A stretch of 60,194 nt of DNA, from the NCBI GenBank assembly GCA_007988745.1, contig BJUT01000021.1, positions 1 to 60,194 on the forward strand, given 5' to 3'. Shown piece after piece: positions 26,234 through 34,877 of the stretch (the stretch's first letter is position 1; the number at the start of each line of letters is the position of its first letter). A program made the translations under genes and the position numbers. The notes under the pieces are model-generated. The model saw only the letters and a list, made by a program, of their open reading frames with translations. It ran no database searches and was not told the origin of the DNA. Source of the DNA: Pseudoalteromonas atlantica. Its GTDB lineage: Bacteria > Pseudomonadota > Gammaproteobacteria > Enterobacterales > Alteromonadaceae.

Positions 26234-27343
26234 TTAATTTTGTTTTATTAACTTCATTGGGTAGCTGTTGGACGAATTCCATTGGCCAACATATAAATTG
26301 TCATCTTGATCTACACAAATACAGTGCACATGATTAAATACTTGCCAATCAGTTTGCATCGGTTGTAGTTGACCGTCCTGATAAACAGGTTGTGGTGCAC
26401 CCACGTTAGCGATGATTTTATTTGTTTCGTCAAAAATACTAATAAAACCTGAATCATCGGCATTGTGATTATCAACGTGTGACCAACACACCGGCGCATA
26501 AAAAACGGATCCCTTGAATACGGGGCCACCAATGTAAGCGCCATTAGCACTGATTGTTTTAAGGTATTGGCCATCTAAAGAAAATACTTTTAAACATTGC
26601 TCAAACCGAGAGCTTACGAGTAAAGTCGGGTTATTTTCATCACGTAAGTCAATTTCAATTCCGTGCGTATTTTGTAAGTTGTAGTGGCTATCGCTGTTAT
26701 CGTGTCCTCCCCAGTGTTTTATATAGCGGCCTTGTTTATCAAAATTAAGTAAAAAGTCGCTACCGTAGCCGTCGGTTACATACAAATCGCCATTCGGTGC
26801 AATGGCGATATCAGTGGGACGAAAAGGTTGCTCAGGTGAATAAGCGCCATAAGTTTGTGGGTGGCCAATTGTGTAAATGAGCTTGCCGTCTAGGGTCATT
26901 TTGGCAATAAAACCAGCTTGTGGTATTACATTGTTGGTAGGGCTATCCCATTGTTCTTTGCTGTGACCATCCCAATGTCGGTTAACGACCCAGCCACTAT
27001 CGACAACATATAAATACTCTTGCTCGCCTTCTTGCATAATTTTAATGGCATGGCCACCTGGGAACAGGGTACCAAATGCATCCAGTAACTCACCTTGTTG
27101 CGAGTAAACTAAAATGTTATTGCGGGTGTTATCAGTGATCATAAAAATACGCCCTTGCGAGTCCATCACCATGGCGTGACAATTTTCGATAGGGTAGTCT
27201 TTGGGGTCTAATTTACCCCAGTGCGCATCTATCTTGTATTGGTAGTTACCATGACCCACTATTTTGCCATGCGGGTCTTGTCCGTTTTTTGGTATTGCGT
27301 GAGCAATTTGTTGTTTTTGTTGTAACGTTAGCTGTTGGATCAT
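26234..27343 (-). CDS. NHL-repeat six-bladed beta-propeller protein
   Basis: 369-residue cytoplasmic protein (no signal peptide) made of NHL-type repeats: HAMVMDSQGRIFMITDNTRNNILVY, PTDIAIAPNGDLYVTDGYGSDFLLNF, and CICVDQDDNLYVGQW. The fold is related to the lyase domain of peptidylglycine alpha-amidating monooxygenase and to sugar lactonases. I start at ATG 27343, with GGAAA before it, not 24 bases upstream inside the preceding hairpin. It is cotranscribed with the PhyH oxygenase, separated by a hairpin that may lower its expression. Function unknown; a lactone or hemiacetal-processing role is only a guess. Confidence 0.75.
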   Translation of the reverse strand: MIQQLTLQQKQQIAHAIPKNGQDPHGKIVGHGNYQYKIDAHWGKLDPKDYPIENCHAMVMDSQGRIFMITDNTRNNILVYSQQGELLDAFGTLFPGGHAIKIMQEGEQEYLYVVDSGWVVNRHWDGHSKEQWDSPTNNVIPQAGFIAKMTLDGKLIYTIGHPQTYGAYSPEQPFRPTDIAIAPNGDLYVTDGYGSDFLLNFDKQGRYIKHWGGHDNSDSHYNLQNTHGIEIDLRDENNPTLLVSSRFEQCLKVFSLDGQYLKTISANGAYIGGPVFKGSVFYAPVCWSHVDNHNADDSGFISIFDETNKIIANVGAPQPVYQDGQLQPMQTDWQVFNHVHCICVDQDDNLYVGQWNSSNSYPMKLIKQN

Positions 27344-27360
27344 TGTAATTTCCAAATAAA

Positions 27361-27402
27361 AAACCAACTCAAAGTAAGGGCTAACAATCTTTGAGTTGGT
27401 TT
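27361..27402 (-). terminator. Internal hairpin/attenuator between PhyH and NHL genes
   Basis: 14-bp perfect stem AAACCAACTCAAAG / CTTTGAGTTGGTTT with a 14-base loop, followed on the minus strand by TTTTTAT. It lies between two same-strand genes with no obvious second promoter, so partial termination is likely. Confidence 0.75.
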
Positions 27403-27418
27403 GGCTAGAAAAGGGTGG

Positions 27419-28180
27419 CTATCCTGGGTGATTTAAAATCGCATCATCATCAACCCGATCGAGAGGATAGTAAATCGCTTCATTTTCTTTAAATGATTGA
27501 TTGCTGACGGCATTATAGGCACAAATCATTGACCAACGTGGCTCAGACGCTCTATTTTGATTAGATTTATGTAGCAAATTACAGTGGAAAAACAACACAT
27601 CGCCAGGCTCAAGCTCAACGTTAACCAGCTCATGATATTTCATGGCCTCTTCGACAAACTCTAAGCACGCGCCTTTTTGATCGCCAGTTTTGCTGTGATC
27701 TAAACGCCCTAAATGATGAGAGCCTTTTAAAACTTGTAAGCAGCCATTTTCAATCGTTGCTTTATTAATCGCCACCATACAACTGATTGCTTTAGGGTAA
27801 AGCATATAGTTATCACGATGCCAGTAACCAAAGTCTTGGTGCCATTCCCAAGCACCGCCTACAAAGGGTTCTTTCATCATAATTTTGGTGCTGGTATGGT
27901 AAACCTCTTCGTCGATGAGGGTTTCACAGATATCTACTAAACGACGGCCACGGGAAAACATACTGTAAAAGTCATCTCCCGTTTTTTGCCATAAACACAC
28001 TTTACTTACTGCACCATCAGCATCTTTTTTATGCCATGCTCGCTCGTATAACGAATCGTCGTTAAATGCGGTTTGTTGTAAGCGCGCAATTTCTTGCTCA
28101 TTATAATAGCCTTTTGCAATAACGTAGCCGTCTCTATGAAAGTCAGCAATTTGTTGTGGTGTGAGTTGTCTGTTGTTCAT
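27419..28180 (-). CDS. PhyH-type Fe(II)/2-oxoglutarate dioxygenase
   Basis: 253-residue phytanoyl-CoA dioxygenase family protein. Iron ligands are His114 and Asp116 in WEWHQDFGYWH and distal His204 in NLLHKSNQNR; the 2-oxoglutarate-binding Arg is Arg210 or Arg215. No signal peptide, so it acts in the cytoplasm on a small molecule. The start follows AGGACACC. It heads a unit with its own regulon operator 35 bases upstream, which ties it to agar growth. These enzymes hydroxylate or demethylate small substrates; an O-methyl or other modified agar sugar is an attractive but unproved candidate. Confidence 0.82.
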   Translation of the reverse strand: MNNRQLTPQQIADFHRDGYVIAKGYYNEQEIARLQQTAFNDDSLYERAWHKKDADGAVSKVCLWQKTGDDFYSMFSRGRRLVDICETLIDEEVYHTSTKIMMKEPFVGGAWEWHQDFGYWHRDNYMLYPKAISCMVAINKATIENGCLQVLKGSHHLGRLDHSKTGDQKGACLEFVEEAMKYHELVNVELEPGDVLFFHCNLLHKSNQNRASEPRWSMICAYNAVSNQSFKENEAIYYPLDRVDDDAILNHPG

Positions 28181-28214
28181 AACTGGGTGTCCTGTTAGTG
28201 ACTATTTGTTGTAA

Positions 28215-28226
28215 ATTGTTGACAAT
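28215..28226. promoter_or_regulatory. Regulon operator site 5 (ATTGTTGACAAT)
   Basis: 11 of 12 match, 35 bases upstream of the PhyH ATG (minus strand), in the divergent region with the IclR-type gene, whose ATG is 189 bases away. Confidence 0.68.
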
Positions 28227-28414
28227 GATGTATCGGTTTATTTAACCGGTCAAGCTGTAATTTATATGAAAATATGGTATTTATATATGAATGCTAGTGA
28301 AATTAATTAACTAATTGTTTCTACATAAATTCATTGTAAATACGGTAGAAAAATTATTTTTTAATTCATATATGAAGATGAAAAATTGGTTAATTTTTGT
28401 GCTGATGGTGGTTT

Positions 28415-29179
28415 ATGAACACAAAAGTAAAAAATAAATACGCAGTACCCGCGTTAGATAAAGGTCTCGATATCCTTGAGTATTTGGCGCATAAGGGCAG
28501 TGCATGTTCACAAAGTGAAATAGCGGCCGGGCTTAATCGCAGTCCCAATGAAATTTATCGGGTTTTGGTAGGTTTAGAGTCTAGAGGTTATTTAATTCGG
28601 GATGAGTTTTCTGGCCGGTATAGTTTATCGCTAAAGCTTTTCAATTTATCCCGCTCTATTTTGCCGGTGGATCAAGTACGCCAATGTGCCATTCCTTATA
28701 TGGAAGATTTAGCGGTAAATTTAGGGCAGTCATGTTACTTAACTATGCTGTATCAAAGCCAAGCCATGACAGTAGCTCAAGCACGTAGCCACAGTGAAAT
28801 GCATTTAAGCATTGCTGAGGGATCACTATTTAAGTTGTGTCAATCAACACCTGGCAAACTGCTGTTAGCAAATAGTAATAGTGCAGTACGAGAGATGCTT
28901 ATTGATCATGATGACGTTTACAGGGAATACAAAAAGCAAAATGAAATTTTAAACGATTTAAATATAATCCAAGAACAAGGATATATAATACAACGCAACC
29001 CACTTATTAATGGTGTTAACGACTACAGCTTTTTAATAGGGAAGCCTGAAGCAACGTTAATAGCAGCACTCACAATATCGTCATTCGAAACCCCCTTTTA
29101 CGATGCGCTTAACCAGCAAAGTATTATTACTGAGCTAAAAGCGGCCGCTAATAGCATTACTTCTATATTAATAAGATAA
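28415..29179 (+). CDS. IclR-family transcriptional regulator
   Basis: 254 residues with an N-terminal winged HTH (LDKGLDILEYLAHKGSACSQSEIAAGLNRSPNEIYRVLVGLESRGYL) and a C-terminal IclR effector domain (PYMEDLAVNLGQSCYLTMLYQ). IclR proteins often control aromatic or sugar-acid catabolism, including KdgR for KDG. Here KDG is an expected intermediate, so KDG sensing is a reasonable guess. It is divergent from the PhyH-NHL unit and is followed by 429 noncoding bases. Confidence 0.88.
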   Translation: MNTKVKNKYAVPALDKGLDILEYLAHKGSACSQSEIAAGLNRSPNEIYRVLVGLESRGYLIRDEFSGRYSLSLKLFNLSRSILPVDQVRQCAIPYMEDLAVNLGQSCYLTMLYQSQAMTVAQARSHSEMHLSIAEGSLFKLCQSTPGKLLLANSNSAVREMLIDHDDVYREYKKQNEILNDLNIIQEQGYIIQRNPLINGVNDYSFLIGKPEATLIAALTISSFETPFYDALNQQSIITELKAAANSITSILIR

Positions 29180-29519
29180 AGCGATTAACTTATATCACAC
29201 CTTTTGTGATAAGCAGTTTGGCAAAGTTATTTCATTACTTATTGTGTAACAATAAAACATAAGCATTAAGCACCCATGCTCTATAAAGAGTATTTGTTAC
29301 TCAATTAAAAAATCCTAGCTTATATCACTAATTTTTAGCGCTATTAATATTACTGGGCGCTCAACTTCTTATTTTTATACCTCCAGTCCCCGTATTTGCT
29401 CAATAAGGCACTTTCTGTATTTGCTCTTAATTCACGATGATTAAAAAACGCCCATAAATTGTAAAATAAATACGCAATTTATTTGACTTATGTAGCAAAG
29501 TTACTTTACTGTAAAGTTA
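29180..29519. other. Noncoding gap before TonB receptor 1
   Basis: Part of a 429-base gene-free stretch. It includes an inverted repeat TATCACA / TGTGATA at about 29193-29211, which may be a terminator for the IclR gene or a regulator site; it has no clear U-tract. I see no coding frame. The regulon operator lies at its right end. Confidence 0.45.
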
Positions 29520-29531
29520 ATTGTTAACAAT
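29520..29531. promoter_or_regulatory. Regulon operator site 6 (ATTGTTAACAAT)
   Basis: Perfect palindrome 78 bases before the TonB receptor ATG, immediately followed by a related TGTTATGGTAACA inverted repeat (about 29531-29543) that could be a second, looser site. Confidence 0.75.
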
Positions 29532-29608
29532 GTTATGGTAACAATAAGGCATCTCGTTAAATATTAAACAACAATTACACTCTACAAACACATTATTTAG
29601 GTGCAAAA

Positions 29609-32380
29609 ATGACTCACACACAATTTAAATTAAATGCGATTTGCGCAGCTATGCTACTCACATCCACATTGGCTAATGCTGAGCAACAAAACGATACAGC
29701 AGCGCAAAATGATTTAGAAGTTATACAAGTAACCGGTATCAGAAGTGCTCTTAGTAAATCTGCATCAATCAAACAAACTTCATCGGGTGTGGTTGATGCC
29801 ATTTCGGCAGAGGATATCGGTAAATTACCTGATACTAATTTAGCAGAATCATTACAACGTATTAGCGGCGTATCTATTGATAGAGCCAATAACGAAGGTA
29901 ACCAAGTAACAGTGCGTGGCTTTGGTCCTAGCTTTAACTTAGTGACTTTAAATGGCCGCCAAATGCCGAATTCGTCGGTATTACAAGAAGCCGGCGTGTC
30001 ACGTAGTTTTAATTTTAGAGAAATTGCAGCTGAAAGTGTCTCTGGTGTAACTGTTTATAAAACAGGTAAAGCGAATGTCGCATCGGGTGGTATTGGTGCA
30101 ACCATTGATATTAATACCGCCAAACCATTTGATTACGACGGCTTTAAAGCGTTCGCGAATGTTAAAGCGATAAAAGACACCAGTTCAGAAAAATCCAATG
30201 TTACACCTGAAATATCCGGCATGATCAGCCAAACATTTGCTTATGATATGTTTGGGGTATTGTTGTCAGTTTCTCACTCAGAGCGTGAAAGTGGTCGTGA
30301 ACGCGTTGGTACGTCGCAGGGGTGGGTTAAAAATCGCGCTAACCCAGATGGTGTAGATAGCAGCGCTATTGACACATCAGTAAACCCCACAGGGACCTAT
30401 TGGGTGCCTTGGACCCCAGAAATGGAGCGTTTTGAAACGGAGCGTACCCGTGATAACGCTCAATTAATATTACAATTTGCCCCTACAGATAATATAACTG
30501 CTACGTTTGACTACACTTTATCGCGTTTTGAAGAGATCAGTGAAACCAATAAAATGTCGTTTTGGTTTGATAATCCAGGCGGTACAGCAGATCAAAATGG
30601 TACTTTAGTGGATATCACCAATGCCAATGATGAGCTTAACTTTTGGGCATGGGAGCTTTACGAGAAAAAAGAAAACGACTCTTTTGGTTTAAACTTAGCG
30701 TGGCAAGCATCTGATTCACTTAAATTAAGCTTTGATACCCATGATTCAACCTCTCATTCGAACCCTGACGGTACAACGGCCGAAACAATTGCAAATTTAA
30801 AAAATGTGCCTGGTTCAGTTGATTTGATTGGTGCTAACTTCGCAACTGAAGTGCCCAGTATTACTATTGATGACTCATCATTATCGGGCGGTGCTTATAA
30901 TCCTGATAATATCGTATCTGATTTATATCAGCGCCGCGGCTACGAGATGAAAAACAATATCAAGCAATATCACGCCAGTGGTATGTGGGAAAACTTAAAC
31001 AGCGGTGCAATTTCAGCGATTCATTTTGGCGCTATGTACACGGATTATCAAATTGATACTTATTTATCCGAGCAATTCTCATTTGTAGATATTCCGTTAG
31101 ATAGCTTAGGGTTGACGTTTGATGACGCAGCAGGTTTTGCTGATGGTTTTTCAGGTTCTGATCAGCTATTTCCTTATATGCCAAGATACAGTGCCCATGA
31201 CTTTGTGGATATTGTTAAAAACGAAGGTCTATTTTTAGAGCCTAATGTTTCTACTAATGGTGTACAAGAACAAACACTAGCGTTTTATGTGTCATTAGAT
31301 GTAAGTACCGAGTTTAATAATATTCCAATTGATATGAATGTTGGGGTACGTTATGAAAGCACGGATGTAACCGGTTATTCTGTGAAACCAGCGATCATCG
31401 CGCTTAACTATCGCCATGCTGAAGAGCTACGCCCTGTGTATGCAGATGAAGCCACACCCCAAGAGCTGGAAGGTGAATACACGCGTATTTTACCAAACCT
31501 TGATTTAAGTGCTGATCTAGATAACGGCTATAAAGCACGTTTTTCATACAGTAGAACGTTAGCTCGTGCAGGTATTGATGCTATGTTCCCATCTACCACA
31601 ATTAATGCACGTCCTGGAGGTCCATTTGATGCCTCACAGGGTAATCCAAATCTATTACCTATTACCTCAGATAACTTTGACTTCTCGTTTGAGTGGTATG
31701 GTGATGATGGCAGCTATGCATCTGTAGGTTACTTTAAAAAGTTTGTTGAAAACTTTATAGGCGCAGGGGTGGTACAAGGCACACTTGATGACATTAACGG
31801 TGAGCCGCTGCGCGACCCAAGTGTAAACCCGCGTCCTGGCTGCCCTGACAGCAGCGATGAGCCTAACCCAGATTGTTTGAGCCAACCGTCTGATCCGGTT
31901 GTTACCTTTGATATCTCAACACCTGATAACCTACAAAATCGTGAAGTAGATGGTTGGGAATTAAATGGTCAGTACATGATTGAAGATACAGGTTTTGGTG
32001 TTGTTGCTAACTATACCATAGTTAATAGTGATGAAGAGTTTGATCCGTATAACTTTGATCAAACTATTGCACTGGCAGGCTTGAGTGACTCTGGTAATCT
32101 TGTTGGTTTTTATGAGAATGACGACTTCGAAGTGCGTCTTGCTTATAACTGGCGCGACGAGTTTTTACTTTCGCTTGGAACAGAGCCTACGTTTACTGAA
32201 GCCTATGGTCAGCTAGACTTCAACTTTAATTACACCATTAATGAATCGTACTCAGTTAATTTCGATGCGTTGAACTTGACTGACGAAACCGTTCGTCGTC
32301 ATGGTCGCTTTAGCGAGCAATTGATCTCTGCTGAGCAATATGGTCCACGTTATAGCATTGGTTTCACGGCTAAGTGGTAA
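29609..32380 (+). CDS. TonB-dependent receptor, oligosaccharide uptake type
   Basis: 923-residue outer-membrane receptor. Signal peptide (MLLTSTLANA), TonB box-like DLEVIQVTGIRSAL, plug domain with DIGKLPDTNLAESLQRISGVSIDR and a C-terminal 22-strand barrel ending in an aromatic residue (SIGFTAKW). The plug motif is that of the Caulobacter/Xanthomonas carbohydrate-receptor group. It should import neoagaro-oligosaccharides or released sugars across the outer membrane. It is first in an operon with the halogenase-like and SapC genes. An internal terminator follows the gene, so the downstream genes may be expressed at a lower level. Confidence 0.92.
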   Translation: MTHTQFKLNAICAAMLLTSTLANAEQQNDTAAQNDLEVIQVTGIRSALSKSASIKQTSSGVVDAISAEDIGKLPDTNLAESLQRISGVSIDRANNEGNQVTVRGFGPSFNLVTLNGRQMPNSSVLQEAGVSRSFNFREIAAESVSGVTVYKTGKANVASGGIGATIDINTAKPFDYDGFKAFANVKAIKDTSSEKSNVTPEISGMISQTFAYDMFGVLLSVSHSERESGRERVGTSQGWVKNRANPDGVDSSAIDTSVNPTGTYWVPWTPEMERFETERTRDNAQLILQFAPTDNITATFDYTLSRFEEISETNKMSFWFDNPGGTADQNGTLVDITNANDELNFWAWELYEKKENDSFGLNLAWQASDSLKLSFDTHDSTSHSNPDGTTAETIANLKNVPGSVDLIGANFATEVPSITIDDSSLSGGAYNPDNIVSDLYQRRGYEMKNNIKQYHASGMWENLNSGAISAIHFGAMYTDYQIDTYLSEQFSFVDIPLDSLGLTFDDAAGFADGFSGSDQLFPYMPRYSAHDFVDIVKNEGLFLEPNVSTNGVQEQTLAFYVSLDVSTEFNNIPIDMNVGVRYESTDVTGYSVKPAIIALNYRHAEELRPVYADEATPQELEGEYTRILPNLDLSADLDNGYKARFSYSRTLARAGIDAMFPSTTINARPGGPFDASQGNPNLLPITSDNFDFSFEWYGDDGSYASVGYFKKFVENFIGAGVVQGTLDDINGEPLRDPSVNPRPGCPDSSDEPNPDCLSQPSDPVVTFDISTPDNLQNREVDGWELNGQYMIEDTGFGVVANYTIVNSDEEFDPYNFDQTIALAGLSDSGNLVGFYENDDFEVRLAYNWRDEFLLSLGTEPTFTEAYGQLDFNFNYTINESYSVNFDALNLTDETVRRHGRFSEQLISAEQYGPRYSIGFTAKW

Positions 32381-32392
32381 TAAGCTAAATTT

Positions 32393-32425
32393 AAAGAGCA
32401 AGGCACTGCTAGTCTTGCTCTTTTT
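32393..32425 (+). terminator. Terminator after TonB receptor 1
   Basis: Stem AAAGAGCAAG / CTTGCTCTTT with an 11-base loop and a T-tract, 13 bases after the stop. The next gene starts 31 bases later, so some read-through is likely. Confidence 0.8.
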
Positions 32426-32455
32426 ATTGGCTATATAGCAATAATAGAGGTTGCT

Positions 32456-34024
32456 ATGAATGACACATTAAAATCAATTGTAATAGTCGGTGGTGGAACC
32501 GCTGGTTGGTTAAGTGCAGGGATTATTGCAGCCTATTTAAAAAAACATCACAGTCTTAATTATCACATTACATTAGTTGAATCAGCTGATATAGCAACGG
32601 TTGGCGTCGGTGAGGGCACATGGCCGACCATGCGCAGAACGTTACAAAATATGGGGGTTGATGAAGCACAGTTTATTAATCAATGTAATGTATCATTTAA
32701 ACAAGGTGCCAAATTTGCCAACTGGCATAGCACAAAAGAAAACGACTTTTACTACCACCCGTTAATGATGCCACAAGGGTTTGCAGATAATGATTTAGCG
32801 GCAGCTTGGCTTCGCCAAGACACTGACTCAGCAGCACCGCATAACCATTTTGCAAATTTTGTTTGCCCACAACACGCATTGTGTGAGCACAACCTAGCGC
32901 CTAAAGCCCTAACAACTCCACAATACAGTGGTGTGGCAAATTACGCATATCATTTAGATGCAGGCCTATTTGCCACATTTTTAAAAAATCATTGCATTAA
33001 CCACTTAAACGTAACACATGTAGTGGCCAGTGTTTTATCGGTAAATAATAACGCTAATGGCGATATACACTCCTTAAGTTTGGATAATAACACGGCGCTT
33101 TGCGGCGATTTATATATAGATTGCTCAGGGTTTAAATCTTTACTATTAGGTGAAAATTTAAAAATCGGCTTTAAATCATGCAAAGACATTTTGTTTGCTG
33201 ATAGCGCATTAGCAGTACACATGCCGTATGACGATGAAACTCAGGTGATTAGTTCACACACCATCTCTACAGCACAAACAGCAGGTTGGATATGGGATAT
33301 TGGCTTGCAGACACGTCGTGGAGTAGGGCACGTTTACTCAAGCCGCCATATCAGTGAGCAAGAGGCCAAAGAGCAGCTTTTTGATTACTTAAACATCTCG
33401 CCCGCTAAGCGGGCTGACTTTAATGTGAAAAAAATTAGTTTTGAACCAGGACACAGAGAAAAGTTTTGGCACAAAAACTGTGTGGCAATTGGTTTGTCGG
33501 CTGGATTTTTAGAGCCATTAGAGGCGTCGGCCTTATTGCTGGTGGAAATATCCGCTAACTTTATAGCAGAGCAATTACCAGCTAACCGGCAAGTCATGGA
33601 TATAACTGCCGCACGATTTAATCGCACCTTTAGCTATCGTTGGCAGCGTATTATCGATTTTTTAAAGCTGCACTACATGTTAAGTGAGCGAACCGATAGC
33701 CTTTTTTGGCAGCGACATTGCGCTGAGCAAAGTATCCCGCAAAGCTTACAAGGTAACCTAGCATTATGGCGAACACATATCCCTAATGACAACCACTTTG
33801 ATTATTCTGTCGAGGTATTTCCGGCAGCAAGCTACCAATACGTACTGTATGGCATGGGCTTTAAAACGGCGACGACCCATTATGGTAATCATCCTCGCGC
33901 GATTAAAAAAGCGCGCAATCTAGCAGCTAAAAATACCAAAGACACGGCTGAATTAGTGAGTAAATTACCGGATAACCGCACATTATTAAAACAAATCAAG
34001 CAGTATGGTTTACAAAAAATTTAG
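32456..34024 (+). CDS. Flavin-dependent tryptophan-halogenase-like protein
   Basis: 522 residues of the tryptophan 7-halogenase family. The FAD motif VGGGTAGWLSAG is at 11-22, the VGVGEGTWPTMRRTL segment follows at about 53-67, and the family WxWxI motif is WIWDIG at about 278-283. Genes of this family commonly sit beside TonB receptors and SapC in marine Alteromonadales and Caulobacter carbohydrate loci, where halogenation of tryptophan has not been the demonstrated role. I therefore do not call it a halogenase. It is 19 bases from sapC-like. Cytoplasmic, since no signal peptide is present. Confidence 0.8.
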   Translation: MNDTLKSIVIVGGGTAGWLSAGIIAAYLKKHHSLNYHITLVESADIATVGVGEGTWPTMRRTLQNMGVDEAQFINQCNVSFKQGAKFANWHSTKENDFYYHPLMMPQGFADNDLAAAWLRQDTDSAAPHNHFANFVCPQHALCEHNLAPKALTTPQYSGVANYAYHLDAGLFATFLKNHCINHLNVTHVVASVLSVNNNANGDIHSLSLDNNTALCGDLYIDCSGFKSLLLGENLKIGFKSCKDILFADSALAVHMPYDDETQVISSHTISTAQTAGWIWDIGLQTRRGVGHVYSSRHISEQEAKEQLFDYLNISPAKRADFNVKKISFEPGHREKFWHKNCVAIGLSAGFLEPLEASALLLVEISANFIAEQLPANRQVMDITAARFNRTFSYRWQRIIDFLKLHYMLSERTDSLFWQRHCAEQSIPQSLQGNLALWRTHIPNDNHFDYSVEVFPAASYQYVLYGMGFKTATTHYGNHPRAIKKARNLAAKNTKDTAELVSKLPDNRTLLKQIKQYGLQKI

Positions 34025-34042
34025 CTAAATCACCGCATTTAA

Positions 34043-34777
34043 ATGAGCAACTTTACGATGACAAACGCAACATTATTAGATAAAAAAACACACGCAAACT
34101 TATACATAAACAATGCGCCAAGTGCTGAATTTGGTGACAATATTAATTACATTCCCATAGTGGCTGATGAGCTAAAACAATTGGTGCTAGATTACCCTGT
34201 GTATTTTATGAAAAACCCACAGACAGGCCAGTTTGAACTGTTTGTTTTAACCGGCTTTACAGCGGGAGAGAACCTATTTTTGCAGCAAGGACGTTGGCGA
34301 GCGCAATACATTCCGCTGCACATCAAGCGCCAGCCGTTTAAACTAGGTCTACGTGATGCCACGATAACCGAGCCTACGGATAACGATTTAGCGGTGCTTA
34401 TTCACCAAGATCACCCACGGGTTAATGAAAACACTGGAGAGCGGATTTTTGATCAGCAAGGAGAGCCCACAGCTTACTTGAATGCTGTTTGTGAGCAGTT
34501 AATGACATTAATGCACGGTAATAAGCGCACTAGCGCGTTTATTACAACCTTGCTAGAGCATGAGTTGCTAGAAGCCGTACAACTGAGCCTGACTCAACAT
34601 GGCGAAAAGCAAACTTATAGTGGCTTATACGCCATTAACGAACAAGCATTGGCACAGCTTGACGCACACGCGCTTAAGTCATTACACGAAATGGGCTATC
34701 TCCAAGCCTGTTATATGATTATCGCTTCAACAGGGCATATACAAAAGTTAATCGGCTGGCTTAACGAAACACCTTAA
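34043..34777 (+). CDS. SapC-family protein
   Basis: 244-residue SapC family member, recognised from NINYIPIVADELKQLVLDYPVYFMKNPQTGQFELFVLTGF and the LLEAVQLSL/SLHEMGYLQACYMIIAS C-terminal region. No signal peptide or membrane span. SapC was first described with surface-layer genes in Campylobacter, but in this setting (TonB receptor, halogenase-like, SapC) its role is unknown. It follows the halogenase-like gene after 18 bases in the same unit. Confidence 0.82.
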   Translation: MSNFTMTNATLLDKKTHANLYINNAPSAEFGDNINYIPIVADELKQLVLDYPVYFMKNPQTGQFELFVLTGFTAGENLFLQQGRWRAQYIPLHIKRQPFKLGLRDATITEPTDNDLAVLIHQDHPRVNENTGERIFDQQGEPTAYLNAVCEQLMTLMHGNKRTSAFITTLLEHELLEAVQLSLTQHGEKQTYSGLYAINEQALAQLDAHALKSLHEMGYLQACYMIIASTGHIQKLIGWLNETP

Positions 34778-34877
34778 AACAACCGAGCATATAGTGGTGA
34801 AAGCTCAATTGATGGCTTGTTAAATTAATTGAAGTTTCAGCCTATTAATAATCTATAGCTAAAGGCAATAGGACTAG

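Noticed and set aside
29193..29211. TATCACA / TGTGATA inverted repeat, considered as a CRP site
   Set aside because: The half-sites are in the opposite orientation to the TGTGA-N6-TCACA consensus.
32456..34024. Naming the flavoprotein a true tryptophan halogenase
   Set aside because: The family motif alone does not prove halogenation, and the neighbours are uptake genes, not natural-product genes.
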